From: an uncultured Acetatifactor sp.
Lineage (GTDB): Bacteria; Bacillota; Clostridia; Lachnospirales; Lachnospiraceae
Direction: 5' to 3'
Length of the DNA: 64,000 nt
NCBI GenBank assembly: GCA_934426825.1
Contig: CAKRYI010000010.1
Coordinates: 1 to 64,000 of the forward strand
Shown here: positions 26,125 through 35,700 of the stretch, one piece after another
Layout of the letters: each line of letters begins with the position of its first letter
Position numbering within the stretch: position 1 is the first letter of the stretch
Notes under the pieces: model-generated
Told to the model about the DNA's origin: nothing
What the model saw: only the letters and a program-made list of their open reading frames with translations
Databases searched by the model: none
Made by a program: the position numbers and the translations under genes

Positions 26125-27265
26125 TATTGTCCTCTTTTCTTTCTGTCTGATTCTGTGTATTCTGTACCGGTGCATTCGCCGGAGCGTTTGCAAACGGTGC
26201 GTTCTGTACCGGAACATTCTGTGTCGGCACATTCTGAGCCGGCATTACGGGCATCTGCATGGTCTTTGCCAGTTTTTTCTGGTTCCGCTTTTTGCAGCCT
26301 TTTACGATTGCTTTGATAATCACGACAATCAAAATAATAACAATCGCCCAGACTACCAGATAAGGAATATGTACCAGGAACCAGATACCAAAGTTGGCAA
26401 GTCCCTCTCCGACATTTTTAAGGCTCTCCAGGAATCCGCCGCTGATGCGCTCCCATGCGGTCTCGTCTTCCTCTTCCACAGGTGTCAGTTCCTTCACTTC
26501 GCTGATATTCAGATATACCGTAGTGTAATCAATCTTGTTATCGTAGGTGCGAAGCTGGGATTCCATGCTCTCCAACTGATAGCGGACCTCTGTCAGTCTG
26601 TCCTCAATGGTAATCAAATCCTCTATGGTCTCCGCCTGCTCCATGAACTGCAGCAGTCTGTCCTGCTCGGAACGCAATGCGTTTCTGTGGCTCTCCAAAT
26701 CCACATAGGTCAGCGTCACGTCATCCATGCTCTCGGAACGGCTCACCACATTGCAAAGGTCTGAAACCTCCTCCAGAAACGTATCTGCCTTATCCTTCGG
26801 AATGCGAATCGTCAAATTCGTATATCTGGTGCGGTAATAATCGGAATAACCGCTGCCGTTGTAGGTATCCATGTTTTCCACGTAACCGCCCAGCGCATTT
26901 ACCTGCTGCTGCACGGTGGACACTGCCTGTTCAAACTCCTTGGTCTCCACATCCATGTTTACGGTGCGGATTAATTTACGTCCCTGATTTACCTCTGCCG
27001 CACTGTCGTCCACCACCTCAGCCGAAGAGCCGCCTTCACCTGCTGCCTCCTCAGTGTAGCTTTCCGTGGTATACCCGTCATATCCGTAATCATAGTTATA
27101 GGAAGTATCTGCCATAGCAGATGAACTCTTGTTCATACTGGATATTTCTCCTGCAGCCTCCATCAAATAGTCCGACTGGCTGCCGCACCCTGTCATCACC
27201 GCTATCATGCACCCGGTCACACCAAGCACAAGCAGTCTGTTTTTCCAATCCTTTAACCCCTTCAT
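26114..27265 (-). CDS. DUF4349 lipoprotein
   Basis: A 383-residue lipoprotein (MTGCG lipobox near residue 27). After a Ser/Tyr/Gly-rich linker, the DUF4349 domain spans about 90-270 with a central coiled coil (VDLESHRNALRSEQDRLLQF, EDRLTEVRYQLESMESQL). A transmembrane helix follows at about 300-325, then a basic segment and an Asn/Ala/Pro repeat tail (units like NVPTQ, NAPAN). Family members are surface proteins of unknown role. AAAGGAGG precedes the ATG. It overlaps era at the 3' end. Confidence 0.85.
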   Translation of the reverse strand: MKGLKDWKNRLLVLGVTGCMIAVMTGCGSQSDYLMEAAGEISSMNKSSSAMADTSYNYDYGYDGYTTESYTEEAAGEGGSSAEVVDDSAAEVNQGRKLIRTVNMDVETKEFEQAVSTVQQQVNALGGYVENMDTYNGSGYSDYYRTRYTNLTIRIPKDKADTFLEEVSDLCNVVSRSESMDDVTLTYVDLESHRNALRSEQDRLLQFMEQAETIEDLITIEDRLTEVRYQLESMESQLRTYDNKIDYTTVYLNISEVKELTPVEEEDETAWERISGGFLESLKNVGEGLANFGIWFLVHIPYLVVWAIVIILIVVIIKAIVKGCKKRNQKKLAKTMQMPVMPAQNVPTQNVPVQNAPFANAPANAPVQNTQNQTERKEDNNER

Positions 27266-27330
27266 AATATTTCCTCCTTTAATCGTATTTATTGTTTTAC
27301 AGTTGTCTGTACCTAATAAAACGAATTTTT

Positions 27331-30249
27331 CTAAAAAAGGTTCTCCAATTTCATAAATCTTTCTTTTTCTTCTTTCAGTTTACCGGCGCTGCCCACCACA
27401 CACAGAAAATCTTCGGACAGGAAGGCACTGATATATTGCGCAAGTCCGCGGATTTGTTCCGCATCTGCCGATAAAATTTCGTCTCTCTCCTTTTGCAGAA
27501 TTTCCGTAGTAAGTCCGGTCATATAGGCGCTGAGGGAATACAGACCCTTTGCCGCCGGATTCATGGGCATATCCAAATCACTGATGGCTCCGATAATATA
27601 CTGGGTCATGGTTCTTTCGTCTGCCTGATAGGACGCGATGGTTTCTGCGGCTTTCTCATACACCTCAATCGTCCTTGCCAGATTCGGGTCGCGGTAAGAT
27701 ACAAAATAGCTTTCTCCGCTTCTTCCAAAACTGCACATACAGCCGTAGGCACCGCCCTTCACTCTCACGTTCATCCACAGATATTCATATCCCATCATCA
27801 CCTTGAGCACCTTCAAAGCTCCCTTGTAGGGAAGACCTTTTCTGCGGAAATTGCCGGCACGGCATACATACTGTACCTGCCCGGAGGTCATAAATCCCTC
27901 ATTCTTTTTCTCTGCCTTCGGAACATAGTACTCCTTTTGTACCGGACTGTCATACAGATTTTTCTTAAGGTTCTCAATAGGCGCCGCAAGCCTGTTCACG
28001 GCTTCCTCACTTCCCACAAAGTCCACCATAAGGTTTTCTTTGCGGAAAATCATTTTTGCCAGAGTCTGCAGCTTACTTACCAGCGCATCTTTCTCCTCAT
28101 CAAAGTGCTCCTCCAGGTTTGCCGTCAGGCGGTAAAAAGGAATACCGGAAAGTTCCTCGCTCAAAACTCCCGCCACGCTTCCGTAGGAAAGCGCACGTCC
28201 TGCCGCCACGCTGTGTCCTCCGGACAACATCTGTGCCTGCATACGGGATTTTCCCTCGGCGAGAATCTCATACAGTCTCTTGGTATCGGTAAAATCACTG
28301 GTCAGAATCACTTCCTGCATCAGTTCCACCGCTTTTTCCAGATTGTCAAAAAATACCTTTGTTTTCAGTTCCAGCGTCACCTTGCAGTTATCCGGATTCT
28401 CCACGGAGGAGTAGGCGTTGTTTACCGCCGCCATGCCGCCGGTCACAAGATTCATTTCATTGAATAAATCCCCGTAGCTGTAATGCTCTGTATTTAACAG
28501 TCCCAGGCACCCTTTCAGTATTCCGATATAGGGGAAATACTCGCCGGGAATCTCATCTAATTTAAAAATCAGTCTCAAATATCCGATGCCGTTGGTAAAG
28601 AGATTGTGATACAGCAAATCCGTGTCCCCGATGGAGCGCAGCTCATTCACAAAGCCGGAAGCCTCTTTTTTCAAATCCTCTCTCTTTAAAAGAGGAATTT
28701 TTTCCAAATCTTCCTTCTTGTCCTCGCCCTCCTGAAATGCCGTCAGGGCATGGAACTTGTCGATTGCCTCTTTGATTTCTTCCGCTGTCATGGATGCCTT
28801 TTTGTCCGCAAGACGTTTTCTCCATGCTTCCTCCTGTATTTCCTGTAAGCCCGCCTTCGGTTTTAAAATCACCACGGAGCTGTGCGGGTTCTTTAAGAGA
28901 TACTCCTCCGTCAGCTTTTCAAAATATCCCTGTTTTGCCTTCTCCCTGAGTGACGCAAACGTGGCATTTGCCTCAATATGGATAAACGGCTTTCTATCGT
29001 CATACAGCCAACTGTCCAAAATCTGCAAGCCGTACATCAGTCCCTTGGGATAGGAACCGAAATCCGCCTCCCTGTATTTGAACTCATAATAGTTAATACC
29101 GGCGAGCAGCGCTTTTTCGTCAAATCCGTTCTTTACAATATCATTCAGAACTTCATCTATGGTCTGCAAAAATTCCTCTTCCTTTGCCAGTGACGTGTCT
29201 TTTGCCACCACACTGAAATAGGGCTGTTTGATTCCGTTTTCATAAATACTGTATACATCCTTACCGATACCCTTATCCACCAGAGCCTGTTTTAAAGGTG
29301 CACCGGGAGCGGTGCAGAGTGCATAATCCAAGATTTGGAACGCAACATACAATTCTCTGTCCAGACTGTCTCCCACGGTATAGTTGTGGGAAAGATAGGT
29401 ATTTTCCTCCTCACTCTCTCCCTCGTTAATAGGGTACTCCCTTACCACACGGTTCGGAGTCAGAAATACCGGTTCGTCCTCAATGGTGGAATCCACGGAA
29501 AGCGTATCAAAAGCGGACAGATATTGCTTGTCAATAAACTCAAGTTTCTCTGCCATATCCATATTTCCGTAAAGGTAAATATAACTGTTGGAAGGATGAT
29601 AATATTTTCTGTGGAAATCCAAAAACTGCTCATAGGTAAGTTCCGGAATCACCTCCGGGTCTCCTCCGGACTCGCAGCCGTAGGTGGTGTGAGGGTACAG
29701 GGAGTTCATCATCTCCCGCTCCAGCACATCGTCCGGGGAGGAAAAAGCACCCTTCATCTCATTGTAAACAACACCGTTGACCTTCAGTTCATCCTCCGGT
29801 GTTTCCAGTTCATAATGCCAGCCTTCCTGACGGAAGATGGACTCATTTTTATAGATATTCGGGTAAAATACAGCGTCTAAGTAAACGTGCATCAGGTTCT
29901 GGAAATCCTTGTCATTGCAGCTTGCCACGGGATAGATGGTCTTGTCCGGGTAAGTCATGGCATTTAAAAAAGTATTCAAAGAACCCTTCACCAGTTCCAC
30001 AAAAGGGTCTTTTACCGGGAATTCCTTAGAACCGCAGAGCACGGAATGTTCCAGAATATGTGCCACTCCCGTGGAATCCTTGGGGGGTGTACGGAATCCG
30101 ATATAGAAAACTTTATTGTCATCATCATTTTCAATCAGCGCCACCCTTGCCCCGGTCTTTTTGTGTCTGCAAAGATAGCTCATGCTGTTAATATCTTCTA
30201 TTTTTCTCTTTTCAATTACCTCATAGGCGGACAATTCTTCTACTTTCAT
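27331..30249 (-). CDS. M16C zinc metallopeptidase (presequence protease-like)
   Basis: A 972-residue peptidase of the PreP/insulinase type. The inverted zinc motif is His64-x-x-Glu67-His68 in GVAHILEHSVLCGS, with the third ligand expected at the Glu of VVYNEMKGAFS. Two homologous halves and the large size fit the M16C subfamily, which degrades peptides in an enclosed chamber. No signal peptide is visible, so it is probably cytoplasmic. The gene follows the unknown 139-residue gene by 48 bp and precedes the DUF4349 gene. Confidence 0.93.
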   Translation of the reverse strand: MKVEELSAYEVIEKRKIEDINSMSYLCRHKKTGARVALIENDDDNKVFYIGFRTPPKDSTGVAHILEHSVLCGSKEFPVKDPFVELVKGSLNTFLNAMTYPDKTIYPVASCNDKDFQNLMHVYLDAVFYPNIYKNESIFRQEGWHYELETPEDELKVNGVVYNEMKGAFSSPDDVLEREMMNSLYPHTTYGCESGGDPEVIPELTYEQFLDFHRKYYHPSNSYIYLYGNMDMAEKLEFIDKQYLSAFDTLSVDSTIEDEPVFLTPNRVVREYPINEGESEEENTYLSHNYTVGDSLDRELYVAFQILDYALCTAPGAPLKQALVDKGIGKDVYSIYENGIKQPYFSVVAKDTSLAKEEEFLQTIDEVLNDIVKNGFDEKALLAGINYYEFKYREADFGSYPKGLMYGLQILDSWLYDDRKPFIHIEANATFASLREKAKQGYFEKLTEEYLLKNPHSSVVILKPKAGLQEIQEEAWRKRLADKKASMTAEEIKEAIDKFHALTAFQEGEDKKEDLEKIPLLKREDLKKEASGFVNELRSIGDTDLLYHNLFTNGIGYLRLIFKLDEIPGEYFPYIGILKGCLGLLNTEHYSYGDLFNEMNLVTGGMAAVNNAYSSVENPDNCKVTLELKTKVFFDNLEKAVELMQEVILTSDFTDTKRLYEILAEGKSRMQAQMLSGGHSVAAGRALSYGSVAGVLSEELSGIPFYRLTANLEEHFDEEKDALVSKLQTLAKMIFRKENLMVDFVGSEEAVNRLAAPIENLKKNLYDSPVQKEYYVPKAEKKNEGFMTSGQVQYVCRAGNFRRKGLPYKGALKVLKVMMGYEYLWMNVRVKGGAYGCMCSFGRSGESYFVSYRDPNLARTIEVYEKAAETIASYQADERTMTQYIIGAISDLDMPMNPAAKGLYSLSAYMTGLTTEILQKERDEILSADAEQIRGLAQYISAFLSEDFLCVVGSAGKLKEEKERFMKLENLF

Positions 30250-30297
30250 TTTCCCTCATTTCCGCGCCGAAAAGCGCTCTTTTCTTTTATTCCTTCC

Positions 30298-30717
30298 TTA
30301 AAAAGCCATCAGTGCCAGCTTGCTCATCCGCAGTTCCTGCACCACAACGCCTTTCTCCTGCTTTTCCTCCGGTGTCATGGCAACAAGCTGTTCTATGGTA
30401 AGCTGTCTCGTCTCATACCGCTTCGATGTTTTTCCGAACAGATTCTTCTTTTCCTCAATCAGATTCACTTTTATCTTCGCCTTTAACTGCTTAAAGATTT
30501 TTACCATAAAATTTTCCGGCTTCAGGTAATACAAAAGGGTCTCCAAAGTGTCCTCTGCGTCCGCTTCCGGCAGAATATAGCGTTCCACGATGAGCCGGAA
30601 TTTAAACATCATCTCATCCTCGTCCAATATCTCTCCCAAGGTGTATTTTGTGCCAACATACAGATAACCGGTATCCTGCATACTGTATTTATTATCTTCG
30701 TAAGTAGTCTTTTGCAT
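30298..30717 (-). CDS. Hypothetical cytoplasmic protein
   Basis: A 139-residue protein with no family I recognise. It starts with a Tyr-rich segment (QDTGYLYVGTKYTLGE), continues into a helical middle (MMFKFRLIVERYIL, ETLLYYLKPENFM) and ends with a basic coiled stretch. GGA five bases before the ATG at 30717 favours that start over the one at 30729. It lies between the sigma-like gene and the M16C peptidase gene. Confidence 0.65.
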   Translation of the reverse strand: MQKTTYEDNKYSMQDTGYLYVGTKYTLGEILDEDEMMFKFRLIVERYILPEADAEDTLETLLYYLKPENFMVKIFKQLKAKIKVNLIEEKKNLFGKTSKRYETRQLTIEQLVAMTPEEKQEKGVVVQELRMSKLALMAF

Positions 30718-30732
30718 CTTTTTCCACATTTC

Positions 30733-30790
30733 TGCGCACGTTCTTTGCGCATAGCGAGTTTGTGTCGAGTGCGCACAGACACAAATCTCG
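30733..30790. repeat. Nested hairpin element between two genes
   Basis: TGCGCA repeats at 30733-30738 and 30746-30751 form a small hairpin; next to it CGAG-TTTGTGTC (30755-30766) pairs with GACACAAA-CTCG (30778-30790, one bulged base) around a loop with the palindrome GTGCGCAC. It has no T tract suited to a terminator and fills most of the gap between the sigma-like gene and the next gene. It may be an intergenic palindromic repeat or an mRNA processing site. Confidence 0.5.
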
Positions 30791-30816
30791 TGATCGAAAA
30801 ATTTTATTTTTCAATC

Positions 30817-31557
30817 TTACTGCTCCCGCTCAATATATTCAATCTGGAATCCGCTCATACGGACAGCGTCCTGAATTGCCTTTTCGGATATTCCCGTTTC
30901 CTGTGCCAGTTCCGCCACCGTCACCTTCCGGTGCAGTTCCTCCGAAAGCTCCTTCGCCTTTTCCATCACCTTGTTGACCTTATCCACAACCTTCTGATCC
31001 GTCTTTTCATTGGAGGAATTTTCGGAAATATACTCCTCCATGGCATCCATAATCATTTTGCCAAGCATTCCCTGTGCTTCCTCCGGCTTTTCCAGACTGC
31101 CGAGCATGCCGGTTCCGAATGCAAGAGCCACATTGCCCTCTCCGATTAAATCCTCCAGAAAAACGCCCTGACCTGCGTAGAGTTTTGCAATCTCCACCAC
31201 GTCCTTCAAATGTGCCTCCAGCACCTTGTGCTGTGCCTCCACATCTCCCGCCATGGCAGACATGGTGTAAGCCTGCATCTGTCCGTCCGTGTACTCCGGC
31301 AGACGCTCCAGTTCATCCAGATAATCCTGTAAATAGTCTCTCTCCTCATCCGTCAGATAATCGTCCAAATTCACCGGCTCGCCAATTCCCACTTTATGCT
31401 TCACCAGATAATCAAAGACCATCTGTAACTGCTCGTTGTCCAGTTCCAATTCGGCAAAAGCGTCCTGCACCTGTTTTTCGCTGACGCAGTTTCCCTGTTC
31501 CTTTGCCAGTTTTCTCACATCTTCCAGCGTCTTTGCAAATAAGACTTCTTTATTCAT
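30817..31557 (-). CDS. Sigma-70-like protein lacking promoter-binding regions
   Basis: A 246-residue protein. Residues 9-60 resemble sigma region 1.1; residues 116-146 (LKDVVEIAKLYAGQGVFLED, LIGEGNVALA) resemble regions 2.1-2.2, the core RNA polymerase-binding helix; residues 190-236 (VNKVMEKAKELSEELHRKVT, VAELAQETGIS) resemble region 3. The recognisable -10 reading residues of 2.3-2.4 and the whole of region 4 are absent. It may bind RNA polymerase without reading a promoter, or be a degraded paralogue. Its gene lies between the rhomboid-like gene and an unknown gene. Confidence 0.65.
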   Translation of the reverse strand: MNKEVLFAKTLEDVRKLAKEQGNCVSEKQVQDAFAELELDNEQLQMVFDYLVKHKVGIGEPVNLDDYLTDEERDYLQDYLDELERLPEYTDGQMQAYTMSAMAGDVEAQHKVLEAHLKDVVEIAKLYAGQGVFLEDLIGEGNVALAFGTGMLGSLEKPEEAQGMLGKMIMDAMEEYISENSSNEKTDQKVVDKVNKVMEKAKELSEELHRKVTVAELAQETGISEKAIQDAVRMSGFQIEYIEREQ

Positions 31558-31697
31558 ATATAATATTTAGCTCCTCTCTGTTTCCCTTCTCTTTCACTCC
31601 ATATGCCCATATGTCTGTTTTTATATTTCTGTTTTCTTATTTCTGTTTTCATAGGTCTGTTTCCTATGTTTCTTATGCTTATTTTTCTGATTTTTGC

Positions 31698-32555
31698 TTA
31701 TTTCACATGCTCATGGGTAAACAGATGATACTGGCAGTATTCATAATTTCCGTTGCACTTGGAGCAGAAACGAAATTCCAGTGTCGGGTCATCCTCTTCC
31801 GTTCTTCCGCAGATTGCACATTTGTGCTTGGTAATTCCGCCGGTGCTTTTCTGCATATTTCTCTTAAATTCTGCCCTGCGCTTAATCTGTTTCGGCTGCA
31901 GATGCAGGTAATTTCTGGTGGAAAGGTAAAACAAAAGAACATTTAACAAAGCAGCTCCGATGGCAAAACGGATAAACAGATTTCCCGCAATCATACTGCC
32001 CACCAAAAGCACCACGTCCAGTATTCCCATCCACTTTACTTTCACGGGAATGACAAACATCAAAAGCACCTGCACATCCGGATAGGTGAGGGCAAAGCCG
32101 AGGAAAATGGAGAGGCTGATATAATAGGTACTGAATGCTCCCGAATAGGCGGAAAACAGTATCGTTGCCTCCTGTGCCGTCAGGCTTCCCTCTATCAGAT
32201 AAACGCATCCCATGCTTAAGAAAGCTGCCACGATGGTGAGAAACATACCGGAAAAGAGAAATACATTGTACCGGTAAGTTCCCCATGTTCTCTCCAATGC
32301 CGTACCGATGTTGTAGTAAAACAACAGCATGATAATGGTAAAAATATCCAGTGAAGAGGGCGGAATCAAAAGCCATGTAAACAGTCTCCACACCTGTCCG
32401 TGTATGATTTGATACGGGTCGAGGGTGAGCCACACCGCCAACCTCGGTGCCAGAATCTCTATCACATAACCTGCCACATAGCACATAATCAGCACCAGTG
32501 TCAGATTGGGAATCGCATATTTTCCAAATTTTTTCTCAAATTGATTCATTTTCAT
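31698..32555 (-). CDS. Rhomboid-like membrane protein with C-terminal zinc finger
   Basis: A 285-residue protein with six transmembrane segments in a rhomboid/derlin arrangement (first loop with GQVWRLFTWLLIPP, TM2 region FYYNIGTALERTWGTYRYN). The protease Ser motif GxSG is not found (the nearest is SAYSGAFS), and the final helix carries no His, so protease activity is not expected. A cytoplasmic tail (about 243-285) contains CAIC, CSKC and C-H residues of a zinc finger. Role unknown. It precedes the sigma-like gene by about 140 bp. Confidence 0.65.
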   Translation of the reverse strand: MKMNQFEKKFGKYAIPNLTLVLIMCYVAGYVIEILAPRLAVWLTLDPYQIIHGQVWRLFTWLLIPPSSLDIFTIIMLLFYYNIGTALERTWGTYRYNVFLFSGMFLTIVAAFLSMGCVYLIEGSLTAQEATILFSAYSGAFSTYYISLSIFLGFALTYPDVQVLLMFVIPVKVKWMGILDVVLLVGSMIAGNLFIRFAIGAALLNVLLFYLSTRNYLHLQPKQIKRRAEFKRNMQKSTGGITKHKCAICGRTEEDDPTLEFRFCSKCNGNYEYCQYHLFTHEHVK

Positions 32556-32710
32556 AAAACATCATCTCCATCCGTATGCAGTCATCTTTCACAGCATATA
32601 CGAATATATTCTATCATTCCAATTCCCATAAGTAAACCAAGCATTTTCGATTTAAGAGTTTTTTTAAGATTCTTTTTTTATTTTTAGAAACTTTTAACAT
32701 GCCAAGTTCG

Positions 32711-32739
32711 TTGCATTTTGTCAGTTTGTGTCGTATAAT
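32711..32739 (+). promoter_or_regulatory. Sigma-A promoter of the activase gene
   Basis: TTGCAT (32711-32716) and TATAAT (32734-32739) with a 17 bp spacer, 48 bp before the start at 32788; GGAAGG lies ten bases before the ATG. Confidence 0.7.
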
Positions 32740-32787
32740 ACCATGGAATGTGAATGAATGATATTATAATAGGAAGGATGTACTTAT

Positions 32788-35700
32788 ATGGATTTATCAA
32801 ACAAGCAGGCGACCCTTGGTATTGATATCGGGTCCACCACTGTGAAAATAGCGATTCTGGACGACGGACACAACATTCTGTTTTCCGATTATAAACGCCA
32901 CTATGCGAATATCAGGGAGACCCTTTCCTCCCTGTTGCAGGAAGCCTACAAAGAGTTGGGAAATCTCACTCTTCACCCGATGATTACCGGTTCCGGCGGT
33001 CTTACCCTTGCAAACCACTTGGGAGTTCCCTTTACACAGGAGGTAATTGCCGTTGCGACCTCCCTGCAGGAGTTAGCGCCCAAGACGGACGTTGCCATTG
33101 AGCTTGGCGGTGAGGATGCCAAAATTATCTATTTTGAAGGCGGTAACGTGGAACAGCGTATGAACGGTATCTGCGCCGGCGGTACCGGTTCCTTTATCGA
33201 CCAAATGGCTTCCCTGCTCCAGACAGACGCTTCCGGCCTGAATGAGTATGCCAAGGGCTACCAGTCCCTCTATACCATAGCGGCACGCTGCGGTGTGTTT
33301 GCGAAATCCGACATCCAGCCTTTGATTAACGACGGTGCCACCAAGGAAGACTTAGCCGCCTCTATTTTTCAGGCGGTTGTAAACCAGACCATCAGCGGTC
33401 TTGCCTGCGGTAAACCTATCCGCGGCCATGTGGCATTTTTAGGCGGCCCCCTGCACTTCTTATCCGAGTTAAAGGCAGCGTTTATCCGCACCTTGAAGTT
33501 GGACGAGGAGCATATTATTGATACCGACAATTCCCACCTCTTTGCGGCAATCGGTTCTGCACTGAATGCCAAGGAGGAGGTTTCTTATACCATGGAGGAA
33601 ATGGTTGCCAAGCTGTCCTCTGATATCAAAATGGAGTTTGAAGTGGAGCGTATGGAGCCCCTCTTTGCCAGCCAGGCAGACTACGACGCTTTTACAGAGC
33701 GTCACTGCCGCCACCATGTTACCACCGGTAATCTTGCAGACTACCGTGGCAACGCATACCTCGGCATTGATGCAGGTTCCACCACAACCAAGATTGCCCT
33801 TGTGGGCGAGGACGGCTCCCTGCTCTATTCTTTCTACAGCAGCAATGACGGAAGCCCTTTAAAAACCGCTATCCGTTCCTTAAAAGAAATTTACTCCCTG
33901 TTACCGGAAGGAGTCCGCATTGTGCGCTCCTGTTCCACCGGTTACGGCGAAGCGCTGATGAAAGCCGCTTTCTTATTGGACGACGGCGAAGTGGAAACCG
34001 TGGCACACTACTATGCGGCAGCCTTCTTTGACCCTTCCGTTGACTGTATCTTGGACATCGGCGGACAGGACATGAAATGTATCAAAATCAAAAATCAGAC
34101 CGTCGACAGCGTACAGCTTAACGAGGCTTGCTCCTCCGGCTGCGGTTCCTTTATCGAAACTTTTGCCAAATCCCTGAATTACAGCGTGCAGGATTTTGCA
34201 AAGGCAGCGCTGTTTGCCGAGCACCCTATCGACCTTGGAACCCGCTGTACCGTATTTATGAACTCCAAAGTAAAGCAGGCGCAGAAGGAAGGCGCATCCG
34301 TAGCCGATATTTCCGCCGGACTTGCCTACTCCGTTATCAAAAACGCACTGTTCAAGGTTATCAAAGTGTCCGACGCCTCCGAACTGGGTAAAAATATCGT
34401 GGTACAGGGCGGTACTTTCTATAACGACGCCGTTTTGAGAAGTTTTGAAAAAATTGCAAACTGCGAAGCCATCCGTCCCGACATTGCGGGAATCATGGGT
34501 GCTTTCGGCGCTGCGTTAATTGCCAGAGAACGTTTTGAGGCTGATTATCAGACCTCCATGCTCTCTTACGAGCAAATCTGCAATCTGCAGTTTGAAACCA
34601 GCATGGCAAAATGTAAGGGCTGTACCAACAACTGCCGCCTTACCATCAACAAATTTTCCGGCGGACGCCAGTACATTTCCGGAAACCGCTGCGAACGTGG
34701 TATCGGCGGACAGAAAAATGCCCACAATGTTCCGAACTTGTTTGAATACAAATTAAACCGGCTCTTTTCCTATCCTTCTCTGGACGCAGACAAAGCTCCC
34801 AGAGGTGTGGTCGGTATTCCCAGAGTCTTAAATATGTATGAAAATTATCCTTTCTGGCATACTTTCTTCACCCGGTTAGGATACCGTGTCATCCTCTCCC
34901 CCAGCTCCAACCGTAAGATTTACGAGCTGGGCATTGAGTCCATTCCCAGCGAGTCCGAATGTTATCCGGCAAAGCTGGCACACGGTCATGTCACATGGTT
35001 AATCCGGCAGGGTATTAAATTCATTTTCTATCCCGCTCTGTTTTATGAAAGAGACGAGATAGAGGGAACCGGCAACCATTACAACTGCCCCATTGTTACC
35101 TCTTACTCCGAAAATATCAAAAATAACGTGGAAGAATTGGGAACCGGAGATATTGTGTTCCGCAATCCTTTCATGTCCTTCAAGAGTTTGGAAACCGTTA
35201 CGGACGCTCTGACCAAGGAGTTTACGGAAATTCCCGCCTCTGAAATTGCCTCCGCCTGCAAAAAGGCATGGGAGGAGCAGGCAAATGCCCGTCTGGATAT
35301 GCAGAAGAAAGGCGAGGAAGTCCTGAAATATCTGGAAAGAACCGGAAAACGCGGTATTGTGTTGGCGGGACGCCCCTACCATGTGGACCCCGAAATCAAC
35401 CATGGTATTCCCGAACTGATTACTTCCTACGATATTGCCGTGCTGACGGAGGATTCCATTTCCCACTTGGGCAAACCGGAAAGACCTCTGATTGTCTCCG
35501 ACCAGTGGATGTACCATTCCCGTCTGTATGCGGCGGCAAGCTATGTAAAGACCGTGGATAATCTGGATTTGATTCAGTTAAACTCCTTCGGCTGCGGTCT
35601 GGACGCCGTAACTACGGATCAGGTGAACGATATTCTCTCCGGCTCCGACAAGATTTATACCTGTCTGAAAATTGACGAGGTAAACAACCTTGGTGCCGCA

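Noticed and set aside
27493..28467. 324-codon plus-strand frame
   Set aside because: Antisense to the M16C peptidase gene, which has clear catalytic motifs.
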